From assembly GCA_905221605.1 (NCBI GenBank), contig CAJNDS010000809.1:1-32500 (forward strand): 32,500 nucleotides of DNA, given 5' to 3'. The notes under the pieces were generated by a model, which did no database searches, was not told the DNA's origin, and saw only the letters and a program-made list of their open reading frames with translations. The DNA comes from Symbiodinium natans. Lineage: Eukaryota; Sar; Dinophyceae; Suessiales; Symbiodiniaceae. This document shows, in pieces, positions 1 through 7,203 of this stretch; position 1 is the first letter of the stretch; each line of letters starts with the position of its first letter. The translations under genes were made by a program, and so were the position numbers.

Positions 1-163
1 GTTTGGGGTTTGGGGTTTGGGGTTTGGGGTTTGGGGTTTGGGGTTTGGGGTTTGGGGTTTGGGGTTTGGGGTTTGGGGTTTGGGGTTTGGGGTTTGGGGT
101 TTGGGGTTTGGGGTTTGGGGTTTGGGGTTTGGGGTTCGGGGTTTAGGGCTTAGGGTTTGGGAT
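1..163 (+). repeat. TTTGGGG tract, variant telomere-like
   Basis: About 19 uninterrupted TTTGGGG units run to about 135, then TTCGGGG, TTTAGGG, CTTAGGG and decay. This is the only long pure TTTGGGG block in the window. It runs off the left edge, so its full length is unknown. Confidence 0.95.
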
Positions 164-460
164 TTCTTTGGGGTTTCGGGTTGAGGTTGCAGGTTGTGAG
201 GTTGGGAGTTTGGGATTTTGTGCGAATCTCTTCTCCTCAAGGGAGTGTAAACGGAGGAGGAATAGAAGGTACCCAGTTCCCTACTCTTCCCCAACCTCAA
301 CCCAAAACCTCCAAAACAGCTTTTCGGGTTTTTAGGGTTCGGGGTTGAAGGGCTTTGGGGGTCAGGGCTTCAAGGCGTAGGGGTGAAAGGATTTCAGTGC
401 TCAAGATTGATAAGGTTCAGGGCTTTTAGAGTTTTTAGGGGTTCTGGACGTAGGGCTTCC
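164..460. other. degenerate G-rich spacer
   Basis: Scattered TTTGGG, TTTAGGG and TTAGGG remnants with no regular array and no convincing gene. Near 258 lies AGGAATAGAAGGTACCC, which resembles the start of the dispersed repeat at 5309 and 8184. Confidence 0.5.
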
Positions 461-467
461 TAAACAG

Positions 468-598
468 GCTATGGGGCTGAAACTTTCAGCCCTCCAAAGA
501 TCGCACCCTAACACCCGAAGTCTCCCAAAGTGGTCTCAGCCCTCCATTTTGAGCCGAAAACCTAAACCCTCAACCCCCAAACCGCCGGGAGTTGCGAG
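468..598 (+). other. open segment bounded by AG and GTAAGG
   Basis: A 131-nt forward frame is open from an acceptor-like CTAAACAG to a good donor, GAG|GTAAGG. The translation is rich in S, P, K and R, and its last third is telomere-derived, so it is weak as coding sequence. The donor lies immediately before the inverted-repeat element at 603-709. Confidence 0.25.
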
Positions 599-602
599 GT
601 AA

Positions 603-709
603 GGTTTGGGATGTTCCCCCTTCTTCCAACAGTCCTTTACAGGGATGATAGTACCCCCGATATAGAATCCCGATTAAGGACTGCTAGGATAAGGGGGAAC
701 ATCACAACC
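603..709. mobile_element. 107-bp inverted-repeat (MITE/introner-like) element, copy A
   Basis: The terminal inverted repeats are about 34-36 bp: 603-638 pairs with 676-709, identical over GATGTTCCCCCTT and about 80% beyond. It is flanked by TAA at 600-602 and 710-712; AGGT on both sides is an alternative duplication. A 3-bp TAA duplication recalls PIF/Harbinger-type MITEs. A TIR element with splice-like ends (GTAAGG or GTTGTG) also recalls introner elements of some algae. A second member lies at 13634-13703. No transposase is present. Confidence 0.75.
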
Positions 710-801
710 TAAGGTGCTGTCCAATTCTTCTCGGCCTCGCGCCTTGCGCAGCTCGCGCATGGCCGCGCGCCGGAAATCCTCCACAGAGATGTGGTCGCTG
801 C
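709..801 (-). CDS. candidate exon
   Basis: The reverse frame is open from GCAG| (rc of 802-805) to TTAG|GTTGTG inside the end of copy A. It reads SVEDFRRAAMRELRKARG, a charged, helix-like and protein-like stretch. The forward strand is also open (S/R-rich) but less convincing. If real, the inverted-repeat element begins exactly at the donor. No family is recognised. Confidence 0.4.
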   Translation of the reverse strand, partial: AATTSLWRISGARPCASCARREAEKNWTAP

Positions 802-861
802 CTGCGTTAGACGGCTGAGGGCCGCAGATTCTAGGGTTCAGCGGATTCGCACCCTAGCTAA

Positions 862-905
862 GCCCTGAACCCTAAACCCTGAACCCTGAACTACCCTAAA
901 CTCAG
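862..905. repeat. CCCTAAA/CCCTGAA short degenerate tract
   Basis: Five or six imperfect units mix CCCTGAA and CCCTAAA. Confidence 0.75.
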
Positions 906-1003
906 GCTCAGGGGTTTTATATAGAAAGGCCCCCGGAAAGCCGAGGACTTGCCATATGTACAAATTACAAGCCTAGATGATAGAACCATAAAAGAAGTAA
1001 CAG

Positions 1004-1080
1004 CCCTAAACCCTAAACCCTAAACCCTAAACCCTAAACCCTAAACCCTAAACCCTAAACCCTAAACCCCTAAACCCCCC
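1004..1080. repeat. CCCTAAA tract
   Basis: Nine or ten perfect CCCTAAA units end in C-extended units (CCCCTAAACCCCCC). The C-rich end followed by ATCAG would suit a 3' splice site for the segment at 1087. Confidence 0.95.
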
Positions 1081-1086
1081 CATCAG

Positions 1087-1161
1087 GAAGCCAGGCTCCA
1101 AATGTTAATGTTGGAAAAAGCCTGTCGGTTGTCAGCACTTCGATTCAGAGCCCGTTCAGGG
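1087..1161 (+). CDS. candidate exon before a TTTAGGG tract
   Basis: A 25-codon forward frame runs from CATCAG| to GGG|GTTTAG and includes LQMLMLEKACRLSALRFRAR. The donor would be the first base of the TTTAGGG array. The reverse strand is also open (RALNRSADNRQAFSNINIW), so the strand is uncertain. No family recognised. Confidence 0.35.
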
Positions 1162-1267
1162 GTTTAGGGTTTAGGGTTTAGGGTTTAGGGTTTAGGGTTT
1201 AGGGTTTAGGGTTTAGGGTTTAGGGTTTAGGGTTTAGGGTTTAGGGTTTAGGGTTTAGGGTTTAGGG
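1162..1267. repeat. TTTAGGG tract
   Basis: About 15 perfect units. Every unit contains TTTAG|GG, a minimal acceptor. Because the unit is 7 nt, the acceptors occur in all three phases. Confidence 0.97.
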
Positions 1268-1330
1268 TGGCTTGGGACGAAAATCACCAACCCCAAACTG
1301 CAGAAGACGACGTGCACAGCTCTTGAGGCC
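1259..1330 (+). CDS. candidate exon after a TTTAGGG tract
   Basis: The forward frame reads WLGTKITNPKLQKTTCTALE and ends at GAGGCC|GTGGAC. An acceptor in the penultimate array repeat joins it in phase 0 to the segment ending at 1161. Weak on its own; the reverse strand is open too. Confidence 0.35.
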
Positions 1331-1341
1331 GTGGACCCGAA

Positions 1342-1444
1342 ACCCTAAATCCTGAACCCTAAACCCTAAACCCCAAACCCTAAACCCTAAACCCTAAACC
1401 CTAAACCCTACGCTAACCCTTAAACCCTTCCCCCCCCCCCCCCC
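1342..1444. repeat. CCCTAAA tract ending in a C15 run
   Basis: Degenerate CCCTAAA units, then perfect ones, then CGCTAACCCTT and a run of 15 C (1430-1444), followed by GCCCAG. The C run plus CAG is a strong 3'-splice-like signal on the plus strand. Confidence 0.9.
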
Positions 1445-1450
1445 GCCCAG

Positions 1451-1547
1451 GGAGAGGGCGTTGTAACGGGTGGGTGGGGTCGGCATACCATGTCCGCATG
1501 CTAGGTTCTGAGCCCTGGATCCGTTTAAACTTCTCAGCGGCTCCAAG
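1451..1547. other. exon-like spacer, strand unresolved
   Basis: The forward frame from GCCCAG| is open through the spacer (YHVRMLGSEPWIRLNFSAAP). The reverse frame is equally open (LGAAEKFKRIQGSEPSMRTW). I cannot choose between them. Confidence 0.3.
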
Positions 1548-1665
1548 GTTTAGGGTTCTGGGGTGGTTTAAGGTTTAGGGTTTAGGGTTTAAGGTTTAGG
1601 GTTTAGGGTTTAGGGTTTAGGGTTTAGGGTTTAGGGTTCAGGGTTCAGGGTTCAGGGTTCAGGGT
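1548..1665. repeat. TTTAGGG tract with TTCAGGG end block
   Basis: Imperfect first units (TTCTGGGG, TTTAAGG), about eight perfect TTTAGGG, then four TTCAGGG in a row. Confidence 0.95.
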
Positions 1666-1797
1666 ATGGCTCAGCCTTGGCTTTCACTGAGGGCTTGGGG
1701 TTCCAGGGCACAAGATTTGAAGGTTTCTTATAGGGTCCTTCAGTTCAAGGGGGGGTAGGTAGAACGCCCCACTCCCTTCGCCCTCCCGACATGAACA

Positions 1798-1866
1798 TAA
1801 ACCCTAAACCCTAAACCCTAAACCCTAAACCCTAAACCCTAAACCCTAAACCCTAAACCCTAAACC
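1798..1866. repeat. CCCTAAA tract
   Basis: Nine perfect units with sharp edges (GAACATAAA left, CGCGGC right). Confidence 0.95.
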
Positions 1867-1912
1867 GCGGCTTCCCTTCAGGAGCCTCTAGGTTTCTGTT
1901 GAATCCAAACCC

Positions 1913-2105
1913 CGACAATGAACCCTACACCCTCATCCCTAAACATCAACCCTAAACCCTGACAATGAACCCTACACCCTAAACCTTAAAAACCAACCCT
2001 AAACACTAGCAACGAACCCCATAATCACCCTGAACCCTAAACCCTAAACCCTAAACCCTAAGCCCTAAGCCCTAAGCCCTAAACCCTAAACCCTAAACCC
2101 TAAAC
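1913..2105. repeat. degenerate CCCTAAA tract with a 48-bp internal duplication
   Basis: GACAATGAACCCTACACCCT occurs at 1913-1932 and again at 1961-1980, a 20-bp direct repeat 48 bp apart. It is followed by decayed units and then perfect CCCTAAA with three CCCTAAG in a row. Confidence 0.85.
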
Positions 2106-2164
2106 CGTCCCTCGCCTAGCTCCAGCGCGAACCAGCGAAGGGCTCGCACCAGCCTCTGACCAGA

Positions 2165-2275
2165 ACGCACCCTAAGCCCTAAACCCACAACCCTGAGGTC
2201 TTAGGGTTTAGGGTTTAGGGTTTAGGGTTTAGGGTTTAGGGTTTAGGGTTTAGGGTTCAGGGTTTTCAGGGTTTC
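2165..2275. repeat. CCCTAAA then TTTAGGG, opposed tracts
   Basis: Two or three CCCTAAG/CCCTAAA units switch after a few bases (ACAACCCTGAGGTC) to about ten TTTAGGG units, so polarity flips within 20 bp. Confidence 0.9.
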
Positions 2276-2334
2276 TAGGTGCAGGGGGTTTAGAGTGGGT
2301 AGAGGGACTAGGATGTTTAGGGATTCTGAAGCAG

Positions 2335-2437
2335 GAAAGCTGCCAAACAGCTGCTGATTCCGATTTCGGGTGCCCGGGACTCTGAGACGGTGCGCTGGCA
2401 AAGACTATGTGTGTGGCCTTCAGATCCTGAACTCTAG
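2335..2437 (+). CDS. candidate terminal exon with stop
   Basis: The frame from GAAGCAG| reads KAAKQLLIPISGARDSETVR and continues to TAG at 2435-2437, 33 residues in all. It could be the 3' end of a forward gene including the segments at 1087 and 1259, but that link is inference. No family recognised. Confidence 0.4.
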
Positions 2438-2480
2438 ACTGCTCGGTAACCCTACATAGAATATAGAAACAGGGGATGTC

Positions 2481-2545
2481 CTTTTTTATTTGAAGGGGTT
2501 GTTGTAAGGGAACCTATCCCCCCAAAAAAGGGTAACAAGGAGAAT
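2481..2545. repeat. dispersed repeat family 2, copy 1
   Basis: It matches 8203-8262 in order: CCTTTTT, TGAAGGGG, TAAGGGAACCT, CCCAAAAAA, GTAA, AAG. The two copies differ by small indels. The family is short, AT-richer than its surroundings and not telomeric. Confidence 0.6.
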
Positions 2546-2567
2546 AGTGAGCATCCTAGAAGCCTAA

Positions 2568-2724
2568 AGCCCAAGCCCTAAACCCAAGCCCCCCACCCCG
2601 AATCCTAAACCCCAAACCCCAAACCCTAAACCTTCTAACCCTAAACCCTGAACCCTGAACCCTGAACCCTGAACCCTGAACCCTAAACCCTAAACCCTAA
2701 ACCCTAAACCCTAAACCCCAAACC
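2568..2724. repeat. CCCTAAA tract with CCCTGAA block
   Basis: Degenerate start, then five CCCTGAA, then about six CCCTAAA: blockwise rather than random variation. Confidence 0.95.
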
Positions 2725-2796
2725 AAGGCGGTGGCAACTTCGGGTCGCCCTTCGGTGGCCAGCCGTAGTTGGATTGGACCTGCTGTTTGAGCCAGG
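2724..2796 (-). CDS. candidate exon between opposed tracts
   Basis: The reverse frame from CCTAAG| to CCTTG|GTTTGG reads WLKQQVQSNYGWPPKGDPKL. Both edges abut telomere-like DNA. Forward frames are also open, one ending GNFGSPFGGQP-stop. Strand uncertain. Confidence 0.35.
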
Positions 2797-3165
2797 CTTA
2801 GGGTTTAGGGTTTAGGGTTTAGGGTTTAGGGCTTAGGGCTTAGGGCTTAGGGTTTAGTTAGGGTTTAGGGTTTAGGGTTTAGGGTTTAGGGTTTAGGGTT
2901 TAGGGTTTAGGGTTTGGGGTTTAGGGTTTAGGGTTTAGGGTTTAGGGTTTAGGGTTTAGGGTTTAGGGTTTAGGGTTTAGGGTTTAGGGTTTAGGGCTTA
3001 GGGCTTAGGGTTTAGGGTTTAGGGTTTAGGGTTTAGGGTTTAGGTATTGGGGTTTAGGGTTCAGGGTTTAGGGTTCAGGGTTTAGGGTTTAGGGTTCAGG
3101 GTTCAGGGTTCAGGGCTTAGGGTTCAGGGTTTAGGGTTTAGGGACCCAGGTTTAGGGTTTAGGGA
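2797..3165. repeat. long TTTAGGG tract (about 370 bp)
   Basis: Mostly perfect TTTAGGG, with clustered CTTAGGG near 2830 and 2995 and TTCAGGG variants from 3058. It ends at TTTAGGGACCC, a motif that occurs twice. Confidence 0.97.
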
Positions 3166-3342
3166 CCCTAAGCCCATACCTGGTTTCTTGAACCCAAGCT
3201 CTAACTAAGACCCCAGGACCCCTTCGGACCCCTTCAGCCCCTTAAAACCCTAAGATTCCGAAGACCTCTAAGACCCTTAACCCGAAGACCCCCTTAAAGC
3301 CCTCAGACCCGAACAACAGCTCCCACCCCAACCCTCACCCCC
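3166..3342. other. decayed C-rich telomere-like spacer
   Basis: Contains CCCTTA, CCCTAAG and GACCCCTTCGGACCCCTT but no regular array. No gene recognised. Confidence 0.5.
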
Positions 3343-3411
3343 GAACCCTAAACCCTAAACCCTAAACCCTAAACCCTAAACCCTAAACCCTAAACCCTAA
3401 ACCCTAAACCC
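3343..3411. repeat. CCCTAAA tract
   Basis: About ten perfect units. The last CCCAG could serve as an acceptor for the spacer that follows. Confidence 0.95.
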
Positions 3412-3413
3412 AG

Positions 3414-3537
3414 TTCCTGAACTTCGAGGGTCTGGGTCTGCACGCTAAACGTCTGGAAATGCAGCCCTCATACCGTCTCATACCCCTAGCCGGTGTTCGG
3501 GATGACGAGGTCGTAGGCTCAACTTCTGCAGAACTCG
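3414..3537 (+). CDS. candidate exon filling a spacer
   Basis: The forward frame is open across the whole spacer, from AAACCCAG| to CTCG|GTTTAG, including FLNFEGLGLHAKRLEMQPSY. The donor is the first base of the next TTTAGGG tract. It ends in phase 1 and fits the 2-nt start at 3663. The reverse strand is also fully open. Confidence 0.4.
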
Positions 3538-3664
3538 GTTTAGGGTTTAGGGTTTAGGGTTTAGGGTTTAGGGTTTAGGGTTTAGGGTTTAGGGTTTAGG
3601 GTTTAGGGTTTAGGGCTTAGGGCTTAGGGCTTAGGGCTTAGGGTTTAGGGTTTAGGGTTTAGGG
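3538..3664. repeat. TTTAGGG tract with CTTAGGG block
   Basis: About ten perfect TTTAGGG, then four CTTAGGG, then three TTTAGGG. It lies immediately before the first copy of the 406-bp duplication. Confidence 0.97.
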
Positions 3665-3739
3665 CACACCGGAGCTCAGAAGAACAGGCTGCAAACTTCC
3701 CATCAACCTCTAAGCTCTCAACCCCTCCGGTCTTGGGCG
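3663..3739 (+). CDS. candidate exon, first duplicate copy
   Basis: From the last TTTAG| to TGGGCG|GTGTAG, the frame reads HTGAQKNRLQTSHQPLSSQP and then LRSWA. The sequence 3740-3852 would then be a 113-nt GT-AG intron with CTAACC upstream of CAG. The reverse strand is open as well (DTTTPPKTGGVESLEVDGKF). Confidence 0.35.
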
Positions 3740-4070
3740 GTGTAGTTGTGTCCATGCTTCTTGCGATATCTCCATTAAACCCCTACCCTAAACCATAAAC
3801 CCCAAACCCTATAGGCCCTAACCAGAAACCTTTCAACTCAAACCCTGACCAGAAGCTGCTGAAGAAAAGGGAAGCACGCCCAGATTCACGCTTTGACCCC
3901 GCAAACCGGTTAAGGGTCTGGGGTTTAGGGTTTAGGGTTTAGGGTTTAGGGTTTAGGGTTTAGGGTTTAGGGTTTAGGGTTTAGGGTTTAGGGTTTAGGG
4001 TTTAGGGTTTAGGGTTCAGGGTTTAGGGTTTAGGATTTAGGGTTTAGGGTTTAGGGTTTAGGGTTTAGGG
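3665..4070. repeat. 406-bp tandem duplication, copy 1
   Basis: The unit has 254 bp of unique DNA (3665-3918) and a TTTAGGG tract (3919-4070). The next copy starts at 4071 with no indel. The only difference in the unique part is G3847 versus A4253, which turns CCCTGA into CCCTAA. Near identity implies recent duplication or conversion. Confidence 0.95.
3853..3915 (+). CDS. candidate exon, first duplicate copy
   Basis: From GACCAG| to TTAAGG|GTCTGG, 21 codons, phase 0 at both ends: KLLKKREARPDSRFDPANRL plus R. The codons favour G or C in third position. The reverse strand carries a pyrimidine-rich acceptor-like run (CTTCCCTTTTCTTCAG), so the strand is not certain. Confidence 0.4.
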
Positions 4071-4429
4071 CACACCGGAGCTCAGAAGAACAGGCTGCAA
4101 ACTTCCCATCAACCTCTAAGCTCTCAACCCCTCCGGTCTTGGGCGGTGTAGTTGTGTCCATGCTTCTTGCGATATCTCCATTAAACCCCTACCCTAAACC
4201 ATAAACCCCAAACCCTATAGGCCCTAACCAGAAACCTTTCAACTCAAACCCTAACCAGAAGCTGCTGAAGAAAAGGGAAGCACGCCCAGATTCACGCTTT
4301 GACCCCGCAAACCGGTTAAGGGTCTGGGGTTTAGGGTTTAGGGTTTAGGGTTTAGGGTTTAGGGTTTAGGGTTTAGGGTTTAGGGTTTAGGGTTTAGGGT
4401 TTAGGGTTTAGGGTTTAGGGTTTAGGGTG
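4071..4429. repeat. 406-bp tandem duplication, copy 2
   Basis: Unique part 4071-4324, then a TTTAGGG tract to 4429 that is about 45 bp shorter than in copy 1 and lacks its TTCAGGG and TTAGGA variants. Both candidate exons recur here, at 4069-4145 and 4259-4321. Confidence 0.95.
4259..4321 (+). CDS. candidate exon, second duplicate copy
   Basis: Identical to 3853-3915 at the protein level. The A-for-G change falls just upstream, in the presumed intron. It ends in phase 0, compatible with 4489. Confidence 0.35.
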
Positions 4430-4488
4430 CAGGGTCTCTAGGGTACCCAGTATGGGCCCTTAATTTGGCCCTGATATACACTTTACAG

Positions 4489-4613
4489 AAGAAGGGTCCT
4501 CCCGACATAGAAGGGTCGGGACCATACACTCAGGGCCCATGCATGGGTTCCAACCTTATGCCGAAAGCCCAGCACAATGCCCCTTCTCGGCTTAGGGCTT
4601 CTAGGGTTTGCAG
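4489..4613 (+). CDS. candidate exon
   Basis: Open from CACTTTACAG| to TGCAG|GTGCTA, 41 codons plus 2 nt, starting KKGPPDIEGSGPYTQGPCMG. The acceptor is good. It contains the perfect palindrome CCCATGCATGGG at 4536-4547. No family recognised. Confidence 0.35.
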
Positions 4614-4664
4614 GTGCTATGGCTGGGTTTGTAGTGTGGTTTACCAGGTTTAGAGGGTAAAAGG

Positions 4665-4730
4665 TTCCCTCAACCCTAAAGCCTAAGCCCTAAACCCTAA
4701 AGAAACCCTAGCCCTAAACCCTAAAACCCG
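4665..4730. repeat. short degenerate CCCTAAA tract
   Basis: About six decayed units (CCCTAAAG, GCCTAAG, AAACCCTAG). Confidence 0.8.
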
Positions 4731-4864
4731 AGGTGCAAGGTTTAGAGTTAGGTTTTTAGGGTTCTCGAATTGGGGTCTTGGGGTTGAGAGTGGGATGCCT
4801 CCAACTCGACTCGCGCCTGGCTGACAGTGGGGCTGGTCGTCTGTAGGTCTAGGGGCTTTGGGTC

Positions 4865-4945
4865 TAAGATTTGGGGTTTTGGGGTTTAGGGTTTAGAGGT
4901 TTAGGGTTTAGGCGTTTAGGAGTGTAGGGGTGTAGCAGTTTAGGG
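4865..4945. repeat. degenerate TTTAGGG tract
   Basis: TTTGGGG, TTTAGGG, TTTAGAGG and GTAGGGG variants without pure runs. Confidence 0.75.
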
Positions 4946-5077
4946 TATGTTCTGGGGCGATTTAGCGGATGTTTAGGGCTCTACTTGCCAGGCTTGTGCT
5001 TGCGTTGCGGGCCTAATGTTAGTGAGCTTGTGTCTTGAGAATATGAGGGCTGAGGGTGTCGGGTTTCGCCCCTAAAG

Positions 5078-5147
5078 TCCCGACATCCCGAACGAAGAAA
5101 GCCAACAATACCCTGAAGAGCCAAACTCGACAAGAACCTTAAGACAG
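5078..5147 (+). CDS. candidate exon
   Basis: Open from CCTAAAG| to AGACAG|GTCAAC, reading PDIPNEESQQYPEEPNSTRT, a hydrophilic disordered-looking stretch. An upstream open segment with acceptor CTTGCCAG at 4992 ends in TAA at 5073-5075. Confidence 0.35.
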
Positions 5148-5211
5148 GTCAACCCTACGCAGCCCTGAACCCTGCCACGAGCTCAGGGCTTCAACCCTGA
5201 AACTCCTCTAG

Positions 5212-5300
5212 CTTGAGACTGTTTGACAATTTTATCACAAAAAAGCAAGAAACTTCTCGAACACCTGCCCTGCATCCTCAACCGTTAACTAGACCCAGGA
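5212..5300 (+). CDS. weak candidate exon
   Basis: From CTCCTCTAG| the frame reads LRLFDNFITKKQETSRTPAL and stays open past 5300 into a dispersed-repeat remnant. Its start phase does not match the donor at 5147. Confidence 0.25.
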
Positions 5301-5308
5301 TTAACCTA

Positions 5309-5365
5309 GGAATAGAAGGCGTACCCTTTTTCGAATTCAGGGGCTCAGGGGATTTGGGGAATAAG
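5309..5365. repeat. dispersed repeat family 2, partial copy
   Basis: AGGAATAGAAGGCGTACCC and the following TTTTT resemble 8184-8209 (AGGAATAAAAAGGGTGTACC, then CTTTTT). A related GTACCCTTTTTGG stands at 15071. Confidence 0.5.
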
Positions 5366-5389
5366 GGCCTACTCTGGGTCCGAGTAGCC

Positions 5390-5538
5390 CTAAACCCTAA
5401 AGCCTAAACCCTAAAACAAGGGAATGCGCTGGGTCCTAGACTAGAACCCCTTTCTGGTTCCTGACTAAAATCCCTTACCCTAAACCCTAAACCCTAAACC
5501 CTAAACCCTAAACCCTAAACCCTAAACCCTAAACCTCT
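5390..5538. repeat. CCCTAAA tracts, two blocks
   Basis: A short degenerate block (5390-5417) and about nine perfect units (5477-5538). Confidence 0.9.
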
Positions 5539-5637
5539 GGACCTCGGGCCTTGTGTGCCTGACGAGCTTTCAGCACCCGCGCGCGTAGGGGTGTGTGGCC
5601 TTTTGCCGGGGTTTCGGGCTGAGGGGGACTTCACGGG
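5539..5637 (-). CDS. candidate exon, strand unresolved
   Basis: Reverse: open through the spacer and ending CCAGAG|GTTTAG, S/P/R-rich. Forward: PLDLGPCVPDELSAPAR ending at a GTAGGG donor but with no AG upstream. Either or neither may be real. Confidence 0.3.
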
Positions 5638-5891
5638 TTTAGGGTTTAGGGTTTAGGGTTTAGGGTTTAGGGTTTTGGGGTTTAGGGTGGGTTTATGGGC
5701 CTAGGGGTTTAGGGCTTAGGGTGGGTTCATGGAAGGTTTAGGGTGAGCTCACGGGCTTACAGGGTTCAGGGTGAGTTCACTGAATTTGGAGAATTTGGAG
5801 ACGCGAGGCTTGCACGAGATTGGCCTCTCAAAGGTTGGGGTTTAGGGTTTAGGGTTTAGGGTTTAGGGTTTAGGTTTAGGGTTTAGGGTTA
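5638..5891. repeat. TTTAGGG tracts, two blocks
   Basis: 5638-5775 starts regular and decays into TTTAGGGTGGGTTCATGG repeats. 5837-5891 has about eight units, one missing a G. Between them 5801-5833 is a small open segment (TRGLHEIGLSK) with an AAG|GTTGGG donor. Confidence 0.9.
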
Positions 5892-5949
5892 GTGCCCAGG
5901 CTTTTGATTGAGTTCCCCCCCTGCCCCCAAGCAAAACAATAGAATGAAC

Positions 5950-6055
5950 ACACCTCAACCCTACCCCCTAAACCCTGAGCCCTAAGCCCTAAGCCCTAAG
6001 CCCTAAGCCCTAAACCCTAAACCCTAGACCCTGAACCCTAAACCCTACCCCCAAA
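5950..6055. repeat. CCCTAAG/CCCTAAA tract
   Basis: Five CCCTAAG in a row followed by CCCTAAA and single variants, ending CCCCCAAAAAAG. Confidence 0.9.
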
Positions 6056-6099
6056 AAAGAAACTGCACAGGTGATCCTGTTCTGTTCATTCTGGGATTT

Positions 6100-6113
6100 A
6101 TAGCCCATCCTGG
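6100..6113. repeat. isolated terminal repeat of the 15788 element
   Basis: ATAGCCCATCCTGG is the exact reverse complement of the left end of the element at 15788-15887 (14 of 14). No partner end is visible nearby, so it is probably a solo or truncated copy. Confidence 0.55.
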
Positions 6114-6171
6114 TGAAGGTGTTCCCTAACACTTTTTTTAGATGGCCCTTATATTACCTTGGAGCATCTTA

Positions 6172-6214
6172 AAAGGGTCCCCAAACCTAAGGGTGCAACC
6201 TTAGGGGTCCGAGG
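6172..6214. repeat. dispersed repeat family 3, copy 1
   Basis: It matches 9579-9622: AAAGGG, TCCCCAAACC, AAGGGT, then GGGGTCCGAGG. This copy also holds a hairpin, CCTAAGG-GTGCAA-CCTTAGG. Confidence 0.65.
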
Positions 6215-6262
6215 AAGAGCCCCATGATGGCGGTTGATTTCGGGTTGCACATAAACCCTAAG

Positions 6263-6333
6263 ACATGTCTACGTCTCTATGGGGTGCAGTGGGGGATTAG
6301 TGATGCGAAGGACTTAAAAGGCATGTTCCAACC
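6263..6333 (+). CDS. candidate exon 1 of a forward chain
   Basis: From ACCCTAAG| to CAACC|GTAACC the frame reads TCLRLYGVQWGISDAKDLKG and then MFQ, ending in phase 2. The six segments at 6263, 6417, 6709, 7092, 7922 and 8531 agree in phase at every junction and end at a stop. Phases were chosen while building the chain, so this is suggestive only. Confidence 0.4.
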
Positions 6334-6416
6334 GTAACCCTCAACCCCAAACCACAAGCCCTGGACTTAAACCCCAACCCTAAAACCCTAAATCCCAAAC
6401 CCCAGAATGCCCTCAG

Positions 6417-6492
6417 GTTGCCAAGTCTGGCCTTCGAAGGTTTCGGGGGCTGCGCCACGAGGGGAAGGCGGGCGGGGGGCTTGGGATTGAGA
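6417..6492 (+). CDS. candidate exon 2 of a forward chain
   Basis: From GCCCTCAG| to TTGAGA|GTCGAG: LPSLAFEGFGGCATRGRRAG and a few more residues. It starts with the one base needed to complete the previous codon. The donor sits at the beginning of the TTGAGGG variant block. Confidence 0.4.
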
Positions 6493-6493
6493 G

Positions 6494-6522
6494 TCGAGGG
6501 TCGAGGGCTGAGGGCTGAGGGC

Positions 6523-6589
<67 letters not shown>

Positions 6590-6612
6590 GGTTTAGGGAT
6601 TAGCGTTTAGGG
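6494..6612. repeat. graded variant tract TCGAGGG, CTGAGGG, TTGAGGG
   Basis: Ordered blocks: TCGAGGG twice (6494-6507), CTGAGGG three times (6508-6528), TTGAGGG nine times (6529-6591), then TTTAGGG. Each block is pure, as expected from local amplification of single mutant units. It would lie inside intron 2 of the forward chain. Confidence 0.95.
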
Positions 6613-6708
6613 TTTAGGCTTGGGTTTTAGGATTCAGACGTTAAGCGTTAGGTTGAGGGTTTTGGGCTTAGGGGTGTAAGGGGCTTAGGGTCCAATCCTA
6701 GAACCCAG

Positions 6709-6778
6709 GACGCGAAGCTACTTGCTGTGGGCAAGGCAGTTCTCAAACTCCAGCTCAACCTCCTTCAAAGGGTGTCTG
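6709..6778 (+). CDS. candidate exon 3 of a forward chain, canonical ends
   Basis: From AGAACCCAG| to GTCTG|GTGAGT, a near-consensus donor. The frame reads DAKLLAVGKAVLKLQLNLLQ and RVS, an amphipathic helix-like segment. Ends in phase 1. Confidence 0.5.
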
Positions 6779-6902
6779 GTGAGTTGAGAGCTTACAAAGG
6801 TTTATGGCTGAGCGCTAGAGGGGTTTAGGGTCGGGGTTGAGGAAAAGGGGCGGCAGTTTTGAGACCTTTGCAAGGGGCCGGGTTTAGGGTTTTGTCTGAG
6901 GT

Positions 6903-6930
6903 TACCCTAAACCCTAAACCCTAAACCCCA
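6903..6930. repeat. short CCCTAAA tract
   Basis: Four units. Confidence 0.85.
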
Positions 6931-7091
6931 ATACTTTTCGTTAACTCGTGGCTGCCAAAAACCCAACATCCAAACCCCTAAACTAAAACCCTGAGCCCTC
7001 ATTAACAAGCCTCGGATCCTCACATCCCTCAATCACTATGGTTACTATGATTACATGGTTTTTAGTAGTACTGTTACGACTTCTTCTGCAG

Positions 7092-7198
7092 CTACTTCCG
7101 TAGTTACAGTACTATTCCTGAAAACATGTACCTCTGGTCTTCGGGGGGCGGGTGGGGCGGAGCTTGTGGGAGTGCACTCGTTCACTTTGTGTTCCTAT
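7092..7198 (+). CDS. candidate exon 4 of a forward chain
   Basis: The acceptor is strong: GACTTCTTCTGCAG|. The frame starts with the two bases needed after 6778 and reads TSVVTVLFLKTCTSGLRGAG, ending near TTCCTAT|GTGACG. The first half is hydrophobic. The donor is a guess; the frame stays open into the GA repeat. Confidence 0.35.
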
Positions 7199-7203
7199 GT
7201 GAC

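Noticed and set aside
1-163. True chromosome end
   Set aside because: The left edge is a G-strand TTTGGGG tract followed inward by mixed-polarity DNA; a left end should begin with the C-strand, and the unit is not the window's majority unit.
3665-4429. CRISPR-like repeat-spacer arrangement of tracts
   Set aside because: Repeats are telomeric heptamers of varying length and orientation, spacers vary from 60 to 700 bp, and no cas-like gene exists; the DNA is eukaryotic.
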